Origin: Corynebacterium sp.
GTDB lineage: Bacteria; Actinomycetota; Actinomycetes; Mycobacteriales; Mycobacteriaceae
Direction: 5' to 3'
DNA: 5,924 nt
NCBI GenBank assembly: GCA_030450335.1
Contig: JAKDIS010000142.1
Coordinates: 1-5,924, forward strand
The position numbers and the translations under genes were made by a program. Shown in pieces: positions 1-5,540 of the stretch (the stretch's first letter is position 1; every line of letters begins with the position of its first letter). The notes below the pieces were generated by a model, which ran no database searches, had not been told where the DNA came from, and worked only from the letters and a program-made list of their open reading frames with translations.

Positions 1-1
1 C

Positions 2-2008
2 CTAGCGCTGGCGCACCGCCACGACGAACGGGCCGATCTGCTCGAGGTCCCAGCCGTCGGCGAAGGCGGACGCCTGGAAGGGCACCGTGGTGAACCGCAC
101 GTTCGGGTCGTTGGGGTAGATGTCCTCGGACAGGCGGTAGGAGAACGTCCCGTCCTGCCCGTCCTCGTCTTCCGTGGCCTCGGTGGCGTCGGACGCCTGG
201 CCGCGCAGCACCATCACGTCCGGGCCCTCCCAGCCGCGCTCCTCGGCGGTGGCGTCCATCGCGTCGGTGAGTTCGGCGGGGTCGGAGATGTCGGTCCAGT
301 CCCTGATCTCGTCGTTGCGCTCCTCGAACAGGCCCAGCGGGTTGGCGTAGTGCGAGGTCATCGCCTGGTAGGAGTGGTACGGGTAGTACGCCATGAAGCT
401 CTGCTCGTCGGTGAGCACCACGGTGCCGGCGCGCTGGCCGCCCAGGCCCAGCGTCTCGTCGATGTAGGAGTCGACGTCGGCGTAGTAGACGGTGGAGTCG
501 GCGGGGAAGAGGTCGCCGCGCTGGGCGTCGCCGTCGGTGTCGGTGTAGGCCAGGTCGATGTGCTGGCGCAGGTGCAGCGGGATGCTCACCACGTGCGCGG
601 CGGCGGCGAAGGTCAGCAGGACGGCCAGCACGGCCGTCACCTTCGGTGCCGCCTCCGGGCCCACGAACTGCGGGTAGGCGCGGCGCACACCGTTGATCCG
701 CAGGTCCTGCAGTGCCATGATGCCGCCGGTGACCAGGATCAACGAGATGGGCAGCTCCATGCGGAAGCCCAGCAGGGTGGTGCCGGTCAGCGTCATCAGC
801 ATCGAGGCCACGACCCAGCCGTAGCAGACCACCAGGCCGGCGAGCAGGGCGCGGACCTGGCTGCGCCGCCAGCGCAGCACCATCCACACGATGCACAGCA
901 GTCCCAGCGCGCCGACGAGCCCGATCTGGAAGAAGGGCACGGGCACCTCGGTGCCGATCTGCGGCAGGTAGTGCTGGGCGCGTCCCTTCGCGCCGCTCTC
1001 CGAGGTCAGCAGGGCGATCAGGTACGGCGCCCAGCCGATGAGGGCGATGGCGATGGACACCAGCCCGGTCACGGTGAGCCGTACCAGCGGGGCGATGGAG
1101 CGGCTGCCCCACGCCACGGCGAGGGCGATGAGCACCACCGTCAGCGCGGACACGCCGGTGTAGAGCGTGTACAGGTTCGCCGACAGCCCGAGGAACAGGG
1201 CCAGCCCGGCGACGGCCGGCCAGGAACCGCGCATGGCGCGTCCGGCGAGGACGAAGGCGGCGGGCATGCCGAACGCCACGACGGCGGCGTAGGGCTCCTC
1301 CGGTGCGGTGTAGAGCACCACCGCGGTCGTCGCCACGGCGATGACGGTGCCCAGCGGCAGCGACCCGGTGAGTCGGCGCCACACCGGCACCAGCATCGAC
1401 CCGGTGGCGGCGAGGGTGATCAGCGACCAGGGCTGGAACGCCGCCCACCCGGCGAGACCGAGCATGTTGGCGAACATCCCGCCGGTGAAGAACCACAGCC
1501 GGGGGTAGAAGCTCGGCTCGTCCAGGTAGGCCATGTCCTCGAACCCGGGCTGGTCGGTCATGCGGGTGAGGAACTGGGTGCGGAACGCCTGGTCCACGCT
1601 GATGCCGTCGAGGGAAAGGCGGGTGGCGGCCAGCGGGATGGCGAGGGTGGCGATCACGAGCCCGGCGGGCGCGAGCCAGCACAGGGCCGTCGCGCCGAGC
1701 CTGCGCCACCGGGCCCAGTCGGTGAAGGGCGTGCGCGCGTGCATCACCGCGTACAGGACGAACGCCAGGACGACGAGGACGATCACGCCGGCGGCGCTGG
1801 CCAGCGCCTTGGTCACGTTCGACGAGGAGTAGGCGGGCAGGTTCGTGCGCGCGAGGACCCACCAGGCGACGAGGGTGACGGCGGAGGCGAGCACGCCCGC
1901 CCCGACGATCTGCCCGAGGAAGGTGAGGATCCCACGGCCGCTACGGTCGGGGCGGGACGCGGCGTCGCTACCGGTGGGGCCGGTTGTTCCGGTGGAGGGG
2001 GCGGTCAT
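2..2008 (-). CDS. aftA: Galactan 5-O-arabinofuranosyltransferase AftA (GT-C membrane glycosyltransferase)
   Basis: AftA (family GT85) adds the first arabinofuranose residues to the galactan chain of arabinogalactan, using decaprenylphosphoryl-arabinose as donor, at the outer face of the plasma membrane. The 668-residue length is close to M. tuberculosis AftA (about 640). After a short polar N-terminus come about a dozen hydrophobic segments between residues 29 and 475. A soluble, presumably extracytoplasmic C-terminal domain follows (about 480-668). The diagnostic stretch is the first large loop, with DGISVDQAFRTQFLTR at 134-149 followed by the Tyr-Pro-rich SFYPRLWFF at 166-174; acidic residues of this loop are the expected GT-C catalytic region. 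The ATG at 2008 is favoured because an in-frame TGA lies five codons upstream; the ribosome site (GTGAGA) is weak. An acidic insert (residues 606-620, rich in D and E) sits in the C-terminal domain. The upstream NYN gene is 59 bases away on the same strand, so co-transcription is likely. Family assignment is recalled from motifs and topology, not searched. Confidence 0.9.
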   Translation of the reverse strand: MTAPSTGTTGPTGSDAASRPDRSGRGILTFLGQIVGAGVLASAVTLVAWWVLARTNLPAYSSSNVTKALASAAGVIVLVVLAFVLYAVMHARTPFTDWARWRRLGATALCWLAPAGLVIATLAIPLAATRLSLDGISVDQAFRTQFLTRMTDQPGFEDMAYLDEPSFYPRLWFFTGGMFANMLGLAGWAAFQPWSLITLAATGSMLVPVWRRLTGSLPLGTVIAVATTAVVLYTAPEEPYAAVVAFGMPAAFVLAGRAMRGSWPAVAGLALFLGLSANLYTLYTGVSALTVVLIALAVAWGSRSIAPLVRLTVTGLVSIAIALIGWAPYLIALLTSESGAKGRAQHYLPQIGTEVPVPFFQIGLVGALGLLCIVWMVLRWRRSQVRALLAGLVVCYGWVVASMLMTLTGTTLLGFRMELPISLILVTGGIMALQDLRINGVRRAYPQFVGPEAAPKVTAVLAVLLTFAAAAHVVSIPLHLRQHIDLAYTDTDGDAQRGDLFPADSTVYYADVDSYIDETLGLGGQRAGTVVLTDEQSFMAYYPYHSYQAMTSHYANPLGLFEERNDEIRDWTDISDPAELTDAMDATAEERGWEGPDVMVLRGQASDATEATEDEDGQDGTFSYRLSEDIYPNDPNVRFTTVPFQASAFADGWDLEQIGPFVVAVRQR

Positions 2009-2019
2009 GTCGGCATTTT

Positions 2020-2060
2020 CTCACAGTCCGGGCCGATTCCGGGTCACGGGTGACTGTGGG
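2020..2060 (-). promoter_or_regulatory. Inverted repeat overlapping the aftA ribosome-binding region
   Basis: The arms CTCACAGTC (2020-2028) and GACTGTGGG (2052-2060) can pair over nine positions (one G-U) around a 23-base loop. In the leftward transcript the downstream arm contains the only purine-rich candidate ribosome site of aftA. A smaller competing hairpin, GTCAC-GG-GTGAC (2043-2054), shares bases with one arm. No U tract follows, so a terminator is unlikely. A role in translation control is conjecture; it could be chance in GC-rich DNA. Confidence 0.25.
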
Positions 2061-2067
2061 GTTCCTG

Positions 2068-3408
2068 CTACCGGTTGAGCAGGATGCCGCGGATCCCGGA
2101 GTGGAATCCGTCGCGTAGGTTGACGCGCTGGTACTCGGTGAGCGTGTACTCGTGGAGGGTCTCGCAGGCGAACTGGAGCAGCGGACGGTCGACCTCCGGG
2201 GGCAGTCCGCCGCCGCAGAGCACGTGGGCACCGTCCTGCTGTTCGCCGGTGGCGGCGTTCTGGAACCACCACACGGCGTACTGTTCGCCGATGTCGAAGG
2301 GGTTCTGCTGGCCGCCGGACTGCCACACCTCGGTGGGCAGCGGGACGTAGCGGCTGCGCAGCCGCCGGCGCGGCGCCATCATCGCCGGGGTCGGACGGGA
2401 GGATGCCAGGTCCGCCGGCGACGGGCCGGGGGACGGTGCGGACGATTCGCCGGAGGCACCGGACGGATCGGACGCGCCGGAGGCGTTCTTCTCGTCGTCC
2501 TTCTCCGTCTCGGTGACGGGGGCGTCCCCGGCGTCCTGCGCCGGGGCAGGCTCAGGTGCCGCCGCGGGGGACGCCGCGGCCGCGACGTCGGCCGGTGTGG
2601 GTGCTGACGCAGATGCGGACGGCGCGGACGGCGCGTCCGTCGGGGCGTCCTGCGCCGTTGCGTCCTGCGTTGGTTCGTCCTGTGCCGGTTCGTTTTGTGT
2701 CGCCGTCTCGCCGGAGTGCGTGGAGGACTTGCGTCGCACGTCGGGCACCGCGCAGGTGCCGGAGAGGTCCTCGACGGGTTCGGCGTCGCCGATGGGCTTG
2801 TGCTGTGGCCCCGAGGCGCCAGGGGTCCCGGAGGCGCTGTTCGTGGCCGTCTTCAAGGGGCCTTCGAGCACCTGCAGGCGCATGCAGTCGGCGAAGTCCT
2901 CGCGCGGGTCGAGGATGGTGGTGGAGTCGCAGGCGTAGCGCAGGTTGGCCGACATGGAGTCCCAGCCGAATCCGTAGAGGTGCACGCGCACGCCGCGGGA
3001 GACCGCCTCCTCGACGCCGGGGAGCATGTCGGCGTCACCGGAGACCAGCACGATGTCGGTCACCTCGCGCGACATGGCGCTGATGACCATGTCGGCGACC
3101 AGGCGGGTGTCCACGGCCTTCTGCGTGCGCCGGTCGCCCCACTCGATGAGCTGCCCGGAGCGCAGCTGCACCCCGTTGCAGGAGCGCAGTGCGCGTTGGT
3201 AGCGGTGTGGGCCGGAGTCCGGCAGCCCGTCGTACCAGTTCTGCCGGTAGACCGGTTGATGGAGTTGGTCGACCACGCGTGACTCGAGCACGTTGACGAC
3301 CTCGGGTAGGTCGATCTCGAGTTGGGCGCGCGCGCCGGTCTCCCACGCGTTGTAGAAGCTGGCGAGCAGGTAGGAGGTGTCGACGTAGATCAGCGATCGC
3401 TCGAGCAT
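2068..3408 (-). CDS. NYN (PIN-like) domain protein with low-complexity linker and unrecognised C-terminal domain
   Basis: The predicted protein has 446 residues. Residues 4 to about 170 resemble an NYN/LabA-type PIN-like nuclease fold. LIYVDTSYLL carries an early acidic residue (D10), QKAVDTRLVADM supplies D100 and D106, and DIVLVSGDADMLPGV supplies D125 and D127. These match the acidic positions that bind metal in this family, so RNA cleavage or processing is a reasonable inference, not a proven activity. Residues about 185-345 form a disordered-looking Ala/Pro/Ser/Asp/Glu linker containing a five-residue repeat. Residues about 346-446 form a compact domain rich in Trp, Tyr and Gly (EQYAVWWFQNAATGEQQDG) that I do not recognise; it is not an obvious LOTUS domain. 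I chose the ATG at 3406-3408 because GAGGA lies eight bases upstream and the NYN strand starts immediately after it. Frames extending to 3456 lack a ribosome site. No signal peptide is seen, so it is probably cytoplasmic. It lies 59 bases upstream of aftA and diverges from the gntR operon. Confidence 0.82.
   Translation of the reverse strand: MLERSLIYVDTSYLLASFYNAWETGARAQLEIDLPEVVNVLESRVVDQLHQPVYRQNWYDGLPDSGPHRYQRALRSCNGVQLRSGQLIEWGDRRTQKAVDTRLVADMVISAMSREVTDIVLVSGDADMLPGVEEAVSRGVRVHLYGFGWDSMSANLRYACDSTTILDPREDFADCMRLQVLEGPLKTATNSASGTPGASGPQHKPIGDAEPVEDLSGTCAVPDVRRKSSTHSGETATQNEPAQDEPTQDATAQDAPTDAPSAPSASASAPTPADVAAAASPAAAPEPAPAQDAGDAPVTETEKDDEKNASGASDPSGASGESSAPSPGPSPADLASSRPTPAMMAPRRRLRSRYVPLPTEVWQSGGQQNPFDIGEQYAVWWFQNAATGEQQDGAHVLCGGGLPPEVDRPLLQFACETLHEYTLTEYQRVNLRDGFHSGIRGILLNR
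2642..2701. repeat. Four tandem 15-bp repeats inside the NYN gene linker
   Basis: Four imperfect 15-base units follow one another: GGGGCGTCCTGCGCC, GTTGCGTCCTGCGTT, GGTTCGTCCTGTGCC and GGTTCGTTTTGTGTC. On the coding (minus) strand they give a pentapeptide series of the type ATQNE, PAQDE, PTQDA, TAQDA. The unit length keeps the frame, so copy number could vary between strains without breaking the protein. The last unit is noticeably richer in T than the rest of the gene. Confidence 0.75.
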
Positions 3409-3425
3409 GGTGATGGTCCTCACTA

Positions 3426-3455
3426 AAGTTAGTTGTGCAGTCCCACCAGTGTGCA
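3426..3455 (-). promoter_or_regulatory. Candidate promoter of the NYN-aftA unit
   Basis: Read leftwards, TGCACA (complement of 3450-3455; four of six matches to TTGACA) is followed after 18 bases by TAACTT (complement of 3426-3431), a loose match to the actinobacterial TANNNT -10 element. The start point would fall only about ten bases before the NYN ATG, putting the GAGGA ribosome site at the extreme 5' end. This is the best candidate I can find in the gap, but it is weak. Confidence 0.25.
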
Positions 3456-3485
3456 TCAGGCGTGGGGCGCGTGGGGAGGTGTGCA
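3434..3485. repeat. Three direct copies of TGTGCA in the divergent intergenic region
   Basis: The hexamer TGTGCA occurs at 3434-3439, 3450-3455 and 3480-3485, and a variant TGTGCG occurs at 3544-3549. The spacing between the first two is 16 bases and between the next two 30 bases. The first copy lies close to the start of the NYN gene. They may be regulator half-sites or simple coincidence in a short GC-rich region. Confidence 0.3.
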
Positions 3486-3524
3486 GGTCATTCGCCCTGT
3501 ACGTCGCGGTTGCGGCGGGGGCTC

Positions 3525-3553
3525 TTGTCAGAAAGATCGACCTGTGCGATGGT
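3525..3553 (+). promoter_or_regulatory. Candidate promoter of the gntR-ABC operon
   Basis: TTGTCA (3525-3530) matches the -35 consensus at five of six positions. After a 17-base spacer comes GATGGT (3548-3553), which keeps the conserved A at position 2 and T at position 6 of the -10 box. A TG at 3545-3546 gives an extended -10. The -10 element runs into the left arm of the inverted repeat at 3550-3575, so a repressor bound there would block polymerase. Confidence 0.5.
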
Positions 3554-3575
3554 TAGTTACACCAGTAACGAACCA
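3550..3575. promoter_or_regulatory. Inverted-repeat operator for the GntR/YtrA-type repressor
   Basis: The arms TGGTTAGTTAC (3550-3560) and GTAACGAACCA (3565-3575) are reverse complements with a single mismatch and are separated by ACCA. The site overlaps the predicted -10 box and start point and ends 30 bases before the gntR start codon. It stands out as AT-richer than its surroundings. YtrA-subfamily regulators commonly bind such palindromes in front of their own operon, so autorepression is the natural reading. A partial look-alike of one arm (AGTTAGTTGTG, 3427-3437) lies at the NYN gene end of the gap. Confidence 0.7.
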
Positions 3576-3605
3576 ATGTGCCCGAGGGGCGGAGGGAGAC
3601 CGGCC

Positions 3606-3980
3606 GTGGACGAGACCACGTCACCGTTGTTCCGGCAGATCGCCGAACTCGTCGAGGACTCCGTCGTCGACGGCTCACTCCCCGAGGGCGACCGCGCACC
3701 GTCCACCAACGAACTCGCCGCCTTCCACGGCATCAACCCCGCCACCGCCCGTAAGGGCCTCACACTGCTCGTCGAACGCGGGGTCCTGGCCAAACGCCGC
3801 GGCCTGGGCATGTTCGTCGAGGACGGTGCCCGGGACCGCATCGCCGCCCGCCGCCGCGAGGCCTTCGCCGCCGACTACCTCGCCCCCCTCGTGGACGAGG
3901 CGATCAAACTCGACATGCCGCGCGACGACCTGCACCGACTGCTCGACCAGGTCGCGGAAAGCAGAGGACTGTACTCATGA
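3606..3980 (+). CDS. GntR-family transcriptional regulator, YtrA subfamily
   Basis: This 124-residue DNA-binding protein probably represses its own operon. It begins with the typical SPLFRQIAELVED helix (about 6-18). The winged helix-turn-helix follows: PSTNELAAFHGINPATARKG at 32-51 contains the recognition helix, and AKRRGLGMFV at 62-71 forms the wing. The remaining 50 or so residues are a short helical C-terminal segment. That is the hallmark of the YtrA subfamily, which lacks the large ligand domain of FadR or HutC types. The GTG at 3606 is chosen because GGAGGGAG precedes it at good spacing and the GntR homology begins at once. An ATG at 3576 is in frame (134 aa) but has the palindrome instead of a ribosome site. 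The gene heads a tight operon and its stop overlaps the next ATG (ATGA). YtrA relatives are usually encoded beside ABC transporters, and B. subtilis YtrA responds to cell-wall antibiotics; the inducer here is unknown. Confidence 0.88.
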   Translation: MDETTSPLFRQIAELVEDSVVDGSLPEGDRAPSTNELAAFHGINPATARKGLTLLVERGVLAKRRGLGMFVEDGARDRIAARRREAFAADYLAPLVDEAIKLDMPRDDLHRLLDQVAESRGLYS

Positions 3981-4099
3981 CCAGCACCGTCACACTCACC
4001 GGCGCCGCACTGGCCTACCCCGGGGCCGGGCGCACACCTCGCGCCGGGCGCACCCTCCCACCGGTCGTCGGCCCCGTCGACCTCAGCCTCTCCGCCTGA
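3977..4099 (+). pseudogene. 40-codon ORF resembling the amino end of an ABC ATPase; possible remnant
   Basis: The ATG overlaps the gntR stop as ATGA, so translation would be coupled. The frame encodes 40 residues, starting MTSTVTLTGAALAYPG and ending VVGPVDLSLSA before TGA. The pattern of a first strand, an aromatic-Pro-Gly turn, then a (V)xGPVDLSLSA strand is what precedes the Walker A loop in ABC ATPases, where a Gly would normally follow. Nothing resembling Walker A follows the stop in this frame. A tandem 18-bp duplication (GCCGGGCGCAC at 4025-4035 and 4043-4053) inserts six codons in the middle. I read it as the stub of a deleted second ATPase gene. It could instead be a genuine small coupled peptide serving to pass ribosomes to the next gene. 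No membrane segment is present. Confidence 0.5.
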
Positions 4100-4125
4100 C
4101 ACCACTCACCAGCGAAAGGAACACC

Positions 4126-5064
4126 ATGAACTCTCCAACCCCCACCACACACCCCACCGACACCTTCATCCAGACCCGCGACCTGGGCCGTTCCTTCGGC
4201 AGCCGGGACGTCCTGCGCGGCCTCACGCTGGACCTTCCGCGCGCCGGGACCATCGGCCTCGTCGGACGCAACGGAGTCGGCAAGACCACGCTGATGGGTA
4301 TCCTCGCCGGTCAGCTGCGCGCCAGCACGGGCAGCATCACCGTCGACGGCCGCGACCCCTTCGACGACGCTGCGGTGATGGACCGGGTCTGCTTCACCGG
4401 TGTGGACGTCCTCTACCCGCCGCGCTGGTCCGTGGACACCGTCCTGACCGTCGCCGCCGCCCGCTACCCGTACTGGGACGCCGACCTCGCCGAGAGCCTC
4501 GCCGGACGCTTCGGCCTGGCCCGCTTCGGCCAGATGGCCTCCCTGTCAACCGGCCACCGCTCGCTGGTCAGCGTGGTCGTCGGACTGGCGTCGCGGGCAC
4601 CGCTGACGCTGCTCGACGAACCGTACTCCGGGCTGGACGTGCAGCGACGCCGCCTGTTCTACGAGATCCTCGCCGAGGAGCAGGCCGCCGCGCCGCGCTG
4701 CATCCTGCTGTCCACGCACCATCTCGCGGACGCCGGACGCAGCGTCGACCGGCTGCTCATCCTCGCCGGCGACGGGAGCCTCGCCCACGACCTCGACGCC
4801 GCCGAGTTCGACGAACGGGTCGTCCGGCTCACCGGCAGCACCGCCCTGATGCACGACGTCCTCGACGAGCTGCGGGGCGGACGCGACGGTACCGCCGGGG
4901 ACCTGCCGCAGGTCGTCGCCATGCGCGACGTCGCCGGCACGATGTCGCTGGACGTCGACCTGCGCGGTGCCACCGTCCCGCAGCGCCCCGGCGTCACCGT
5001 CCAGCACCTCGACGCCGAGGACACCGTGATCGGCCTGACCGGTCTGGCCGGGGAGGTGCAGTGA
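4126..5064 (+). CDS. ABC transporter ATP-binding protein
   Basis: This 312-residue nucleotide-binding subunit probably energises the permease encoded next. The nucleotide-binding domain covers about residues 13-225. It shows Walker A GRNGVGKT (47-54), a signature loop LSTGHRS (140-146) in place of LSGGQ, Walker B LTLLDEP with the catalytic Glu (160-166), D-loop SGLD (168-171) and switch His in STHH (H198). The usual Q-loop glutamine is not evident: the stretch at 88-101 reads VCFTGVDVLYPPRW. Residues about 226-312 form an extra C-terminal region with no recognised motif. The ATG at 4126 is preceded by AAAGGA five bases upstream. The frame is open far upstream, but that part overlaps gntR and carries no motif. 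The stop overlaps the permease start (TGATG), so the two are translationally coupled. The NBD call is secure; the substrate is unknown. Confidence 0.92.
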   Translation: MNSPTPTTHPTDTFIQTRDLGRSFGSRDVLRGLTLDLPRAGTIGLVGRNGVGKTTLMGILAGQLRASTGSITVDGRDPFDDAAVMDRVCFTGVDVLYPPRWSVDTVLTVAAARYPYWDADLAESLAGRFGLARFGQMASLSTGHRSLVSVVVGLASRAPLTLLDEPYSGLDVQRRRLFYEILAEEQAAAPRCILLSTHHLADAGRSVDRLLILAGDGSLAHDLDAAEFDERVVRLTGSTALMHDVLDELRGGRDGTAGDLPQVVAMRDVAGTMSLDVDLRGATVPQRPGVTVQHLDAEDTVIGLTGLAGEVQ

Positions 5065-5540
5065 TGCGTGGCCCCGGATTCGACGTGCGCGTGCAGATGT
5101 ACCCGCGTATCGAACAGCTGCTGGTCCCGGCCATGCTCGCTCTCTCGGGGATCCTGCTTCTCCCGGGGCAGGGGGCGGTGGACTTCTTCACTATCGCCCT
5201 GACCACGGGTTTTGCGATCTGGGTGGCCCTGCCGGACGTCTCGCGCTACCGCGCTTTCGGCGTCCCGCTGGCCATCTGGCGGGTGGACGCGGTGATCGCC
5301 GGCGTAGTAGTCCTCGCGCTCTCCGTCGGCGTCGTCGTCCTGGTCGGTGGCCTCACCGGCGGAATGTGGGGGCTCGCCGGGGCCCTGCTGGGCGCACTGG
5401 TGGTCGCGGTGATGCAGGCGGTTGCGATCCGTCCGCTCCTGCGCGGCGACGGGATGGTCCGGGGGACGTCCCGCTCAGCGGCGACGAGCTGGTCCGCCCT
5501 GGTCGCGAAGCTGCCGGCGTCGCGGGGGCCGCTCTCCTGA
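5064..5540 (+). CDS. ABC transporter permease, first half (frame interrupted by TGA)
   Basis: This 158-residue membrane protein begins in the stop of the ATPase gene (TGATG), which together with its hydrophobicity marks it as the transporter's membrane subunit. About four membrane segments are visible, near residues 19-34, 41-56, 74-96 and 102-122. They are followed by a polar stretch ending in SRGPLS. There is no cleavable signal peptide. Between the second and third segments lies a short loop with AFGVP at 64-68 and IWRVDA. The reading frame does not really end at the TGA (5538-5540): the same frame continues as membrane-protein sequence for at least 128 further codons. A single base change from CGA (Arg) or TGG (Trp) would explain the stop. 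I did not recognise a named permease family. Confidence 0.72.
   Translation: MRGPGFDVRVQMYPRIEQLLVPAMLALSGILLLPGQGAVDFFTIALTTGFAIWVALPDVSRYRAFGVPLAIWRVDAVIAGVVVLALSVGVVVLVGGLTGGMWGLAGALLGALVVAVMQAVAIRPLLRGDGMVRGTSRSAATSWSALVAKLPASRGPLS

Larger units (their letters stand above)
3409..3605. other. Divergent intergenic region between the NYN-aftA and gntR-ABC units
   Basis: This gap holds the promoters and operator described separately. Frames that run through it from 3433 and 3435 lack ribosome sites and domain content, so I see no gene here. Both divergent units start from this region, so the repressor at 3550-3575 could in principle affect leftward transcription too, although the palindrome lies about 140 bases from the NYN start. 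Confidence 0.7.

Noticed and set aside
350..2053. 567-codon open frame on the plus strand opposite aftA
   Set aside because: Its product is a Gly/His/Gln/Arg-rich string with no domain, it is the antisense of a clear aftA gene, and such long antisense frames are routine in high-GC DNA.
2043..2060. Rho-independent terminator between the NYN gene and aftA
   Set aside because: The hairpins are short and are followed by an A-rich stretch rather than a U tract in the leftward transcript.
3409..3456. NYN protein starting 16 codons earlier, or at the in-frame GTG just before the ATG
   Set aside because: GAGGA at eight bases fits the ATG at 3408 and the extra residues would cover the predicted promoter.
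3435..3605. Upstream extension of GntR to a GTG at 3435
   Set aside because: It would make the promoter and operator coding, adds 57 residues not seen in YtrA-type regulators, and lacks a ribosome site.
3409..3605. GlxR-type cAMP receptor site in the divergent gap
   Set aside because: TGTG half-sites are present but no TCACA partner occurs at the required spacing.
3433..4125. Upstream extension of the ABC ATPase frame to 3433
   Set aside because: The extension overlaps gntR in another frame, encodes Arg/Pro/His-rich nonsense and has no motif, while the ATG at 4126 has a good ribosome site right before the ATPase domain.
5538..5540. Selenocysteine at the permease TGA
   Set aside because: Nothing suggests a selenoprotein here: a permease has no expected Sec position and I see no convincing stem-loop just downstream.
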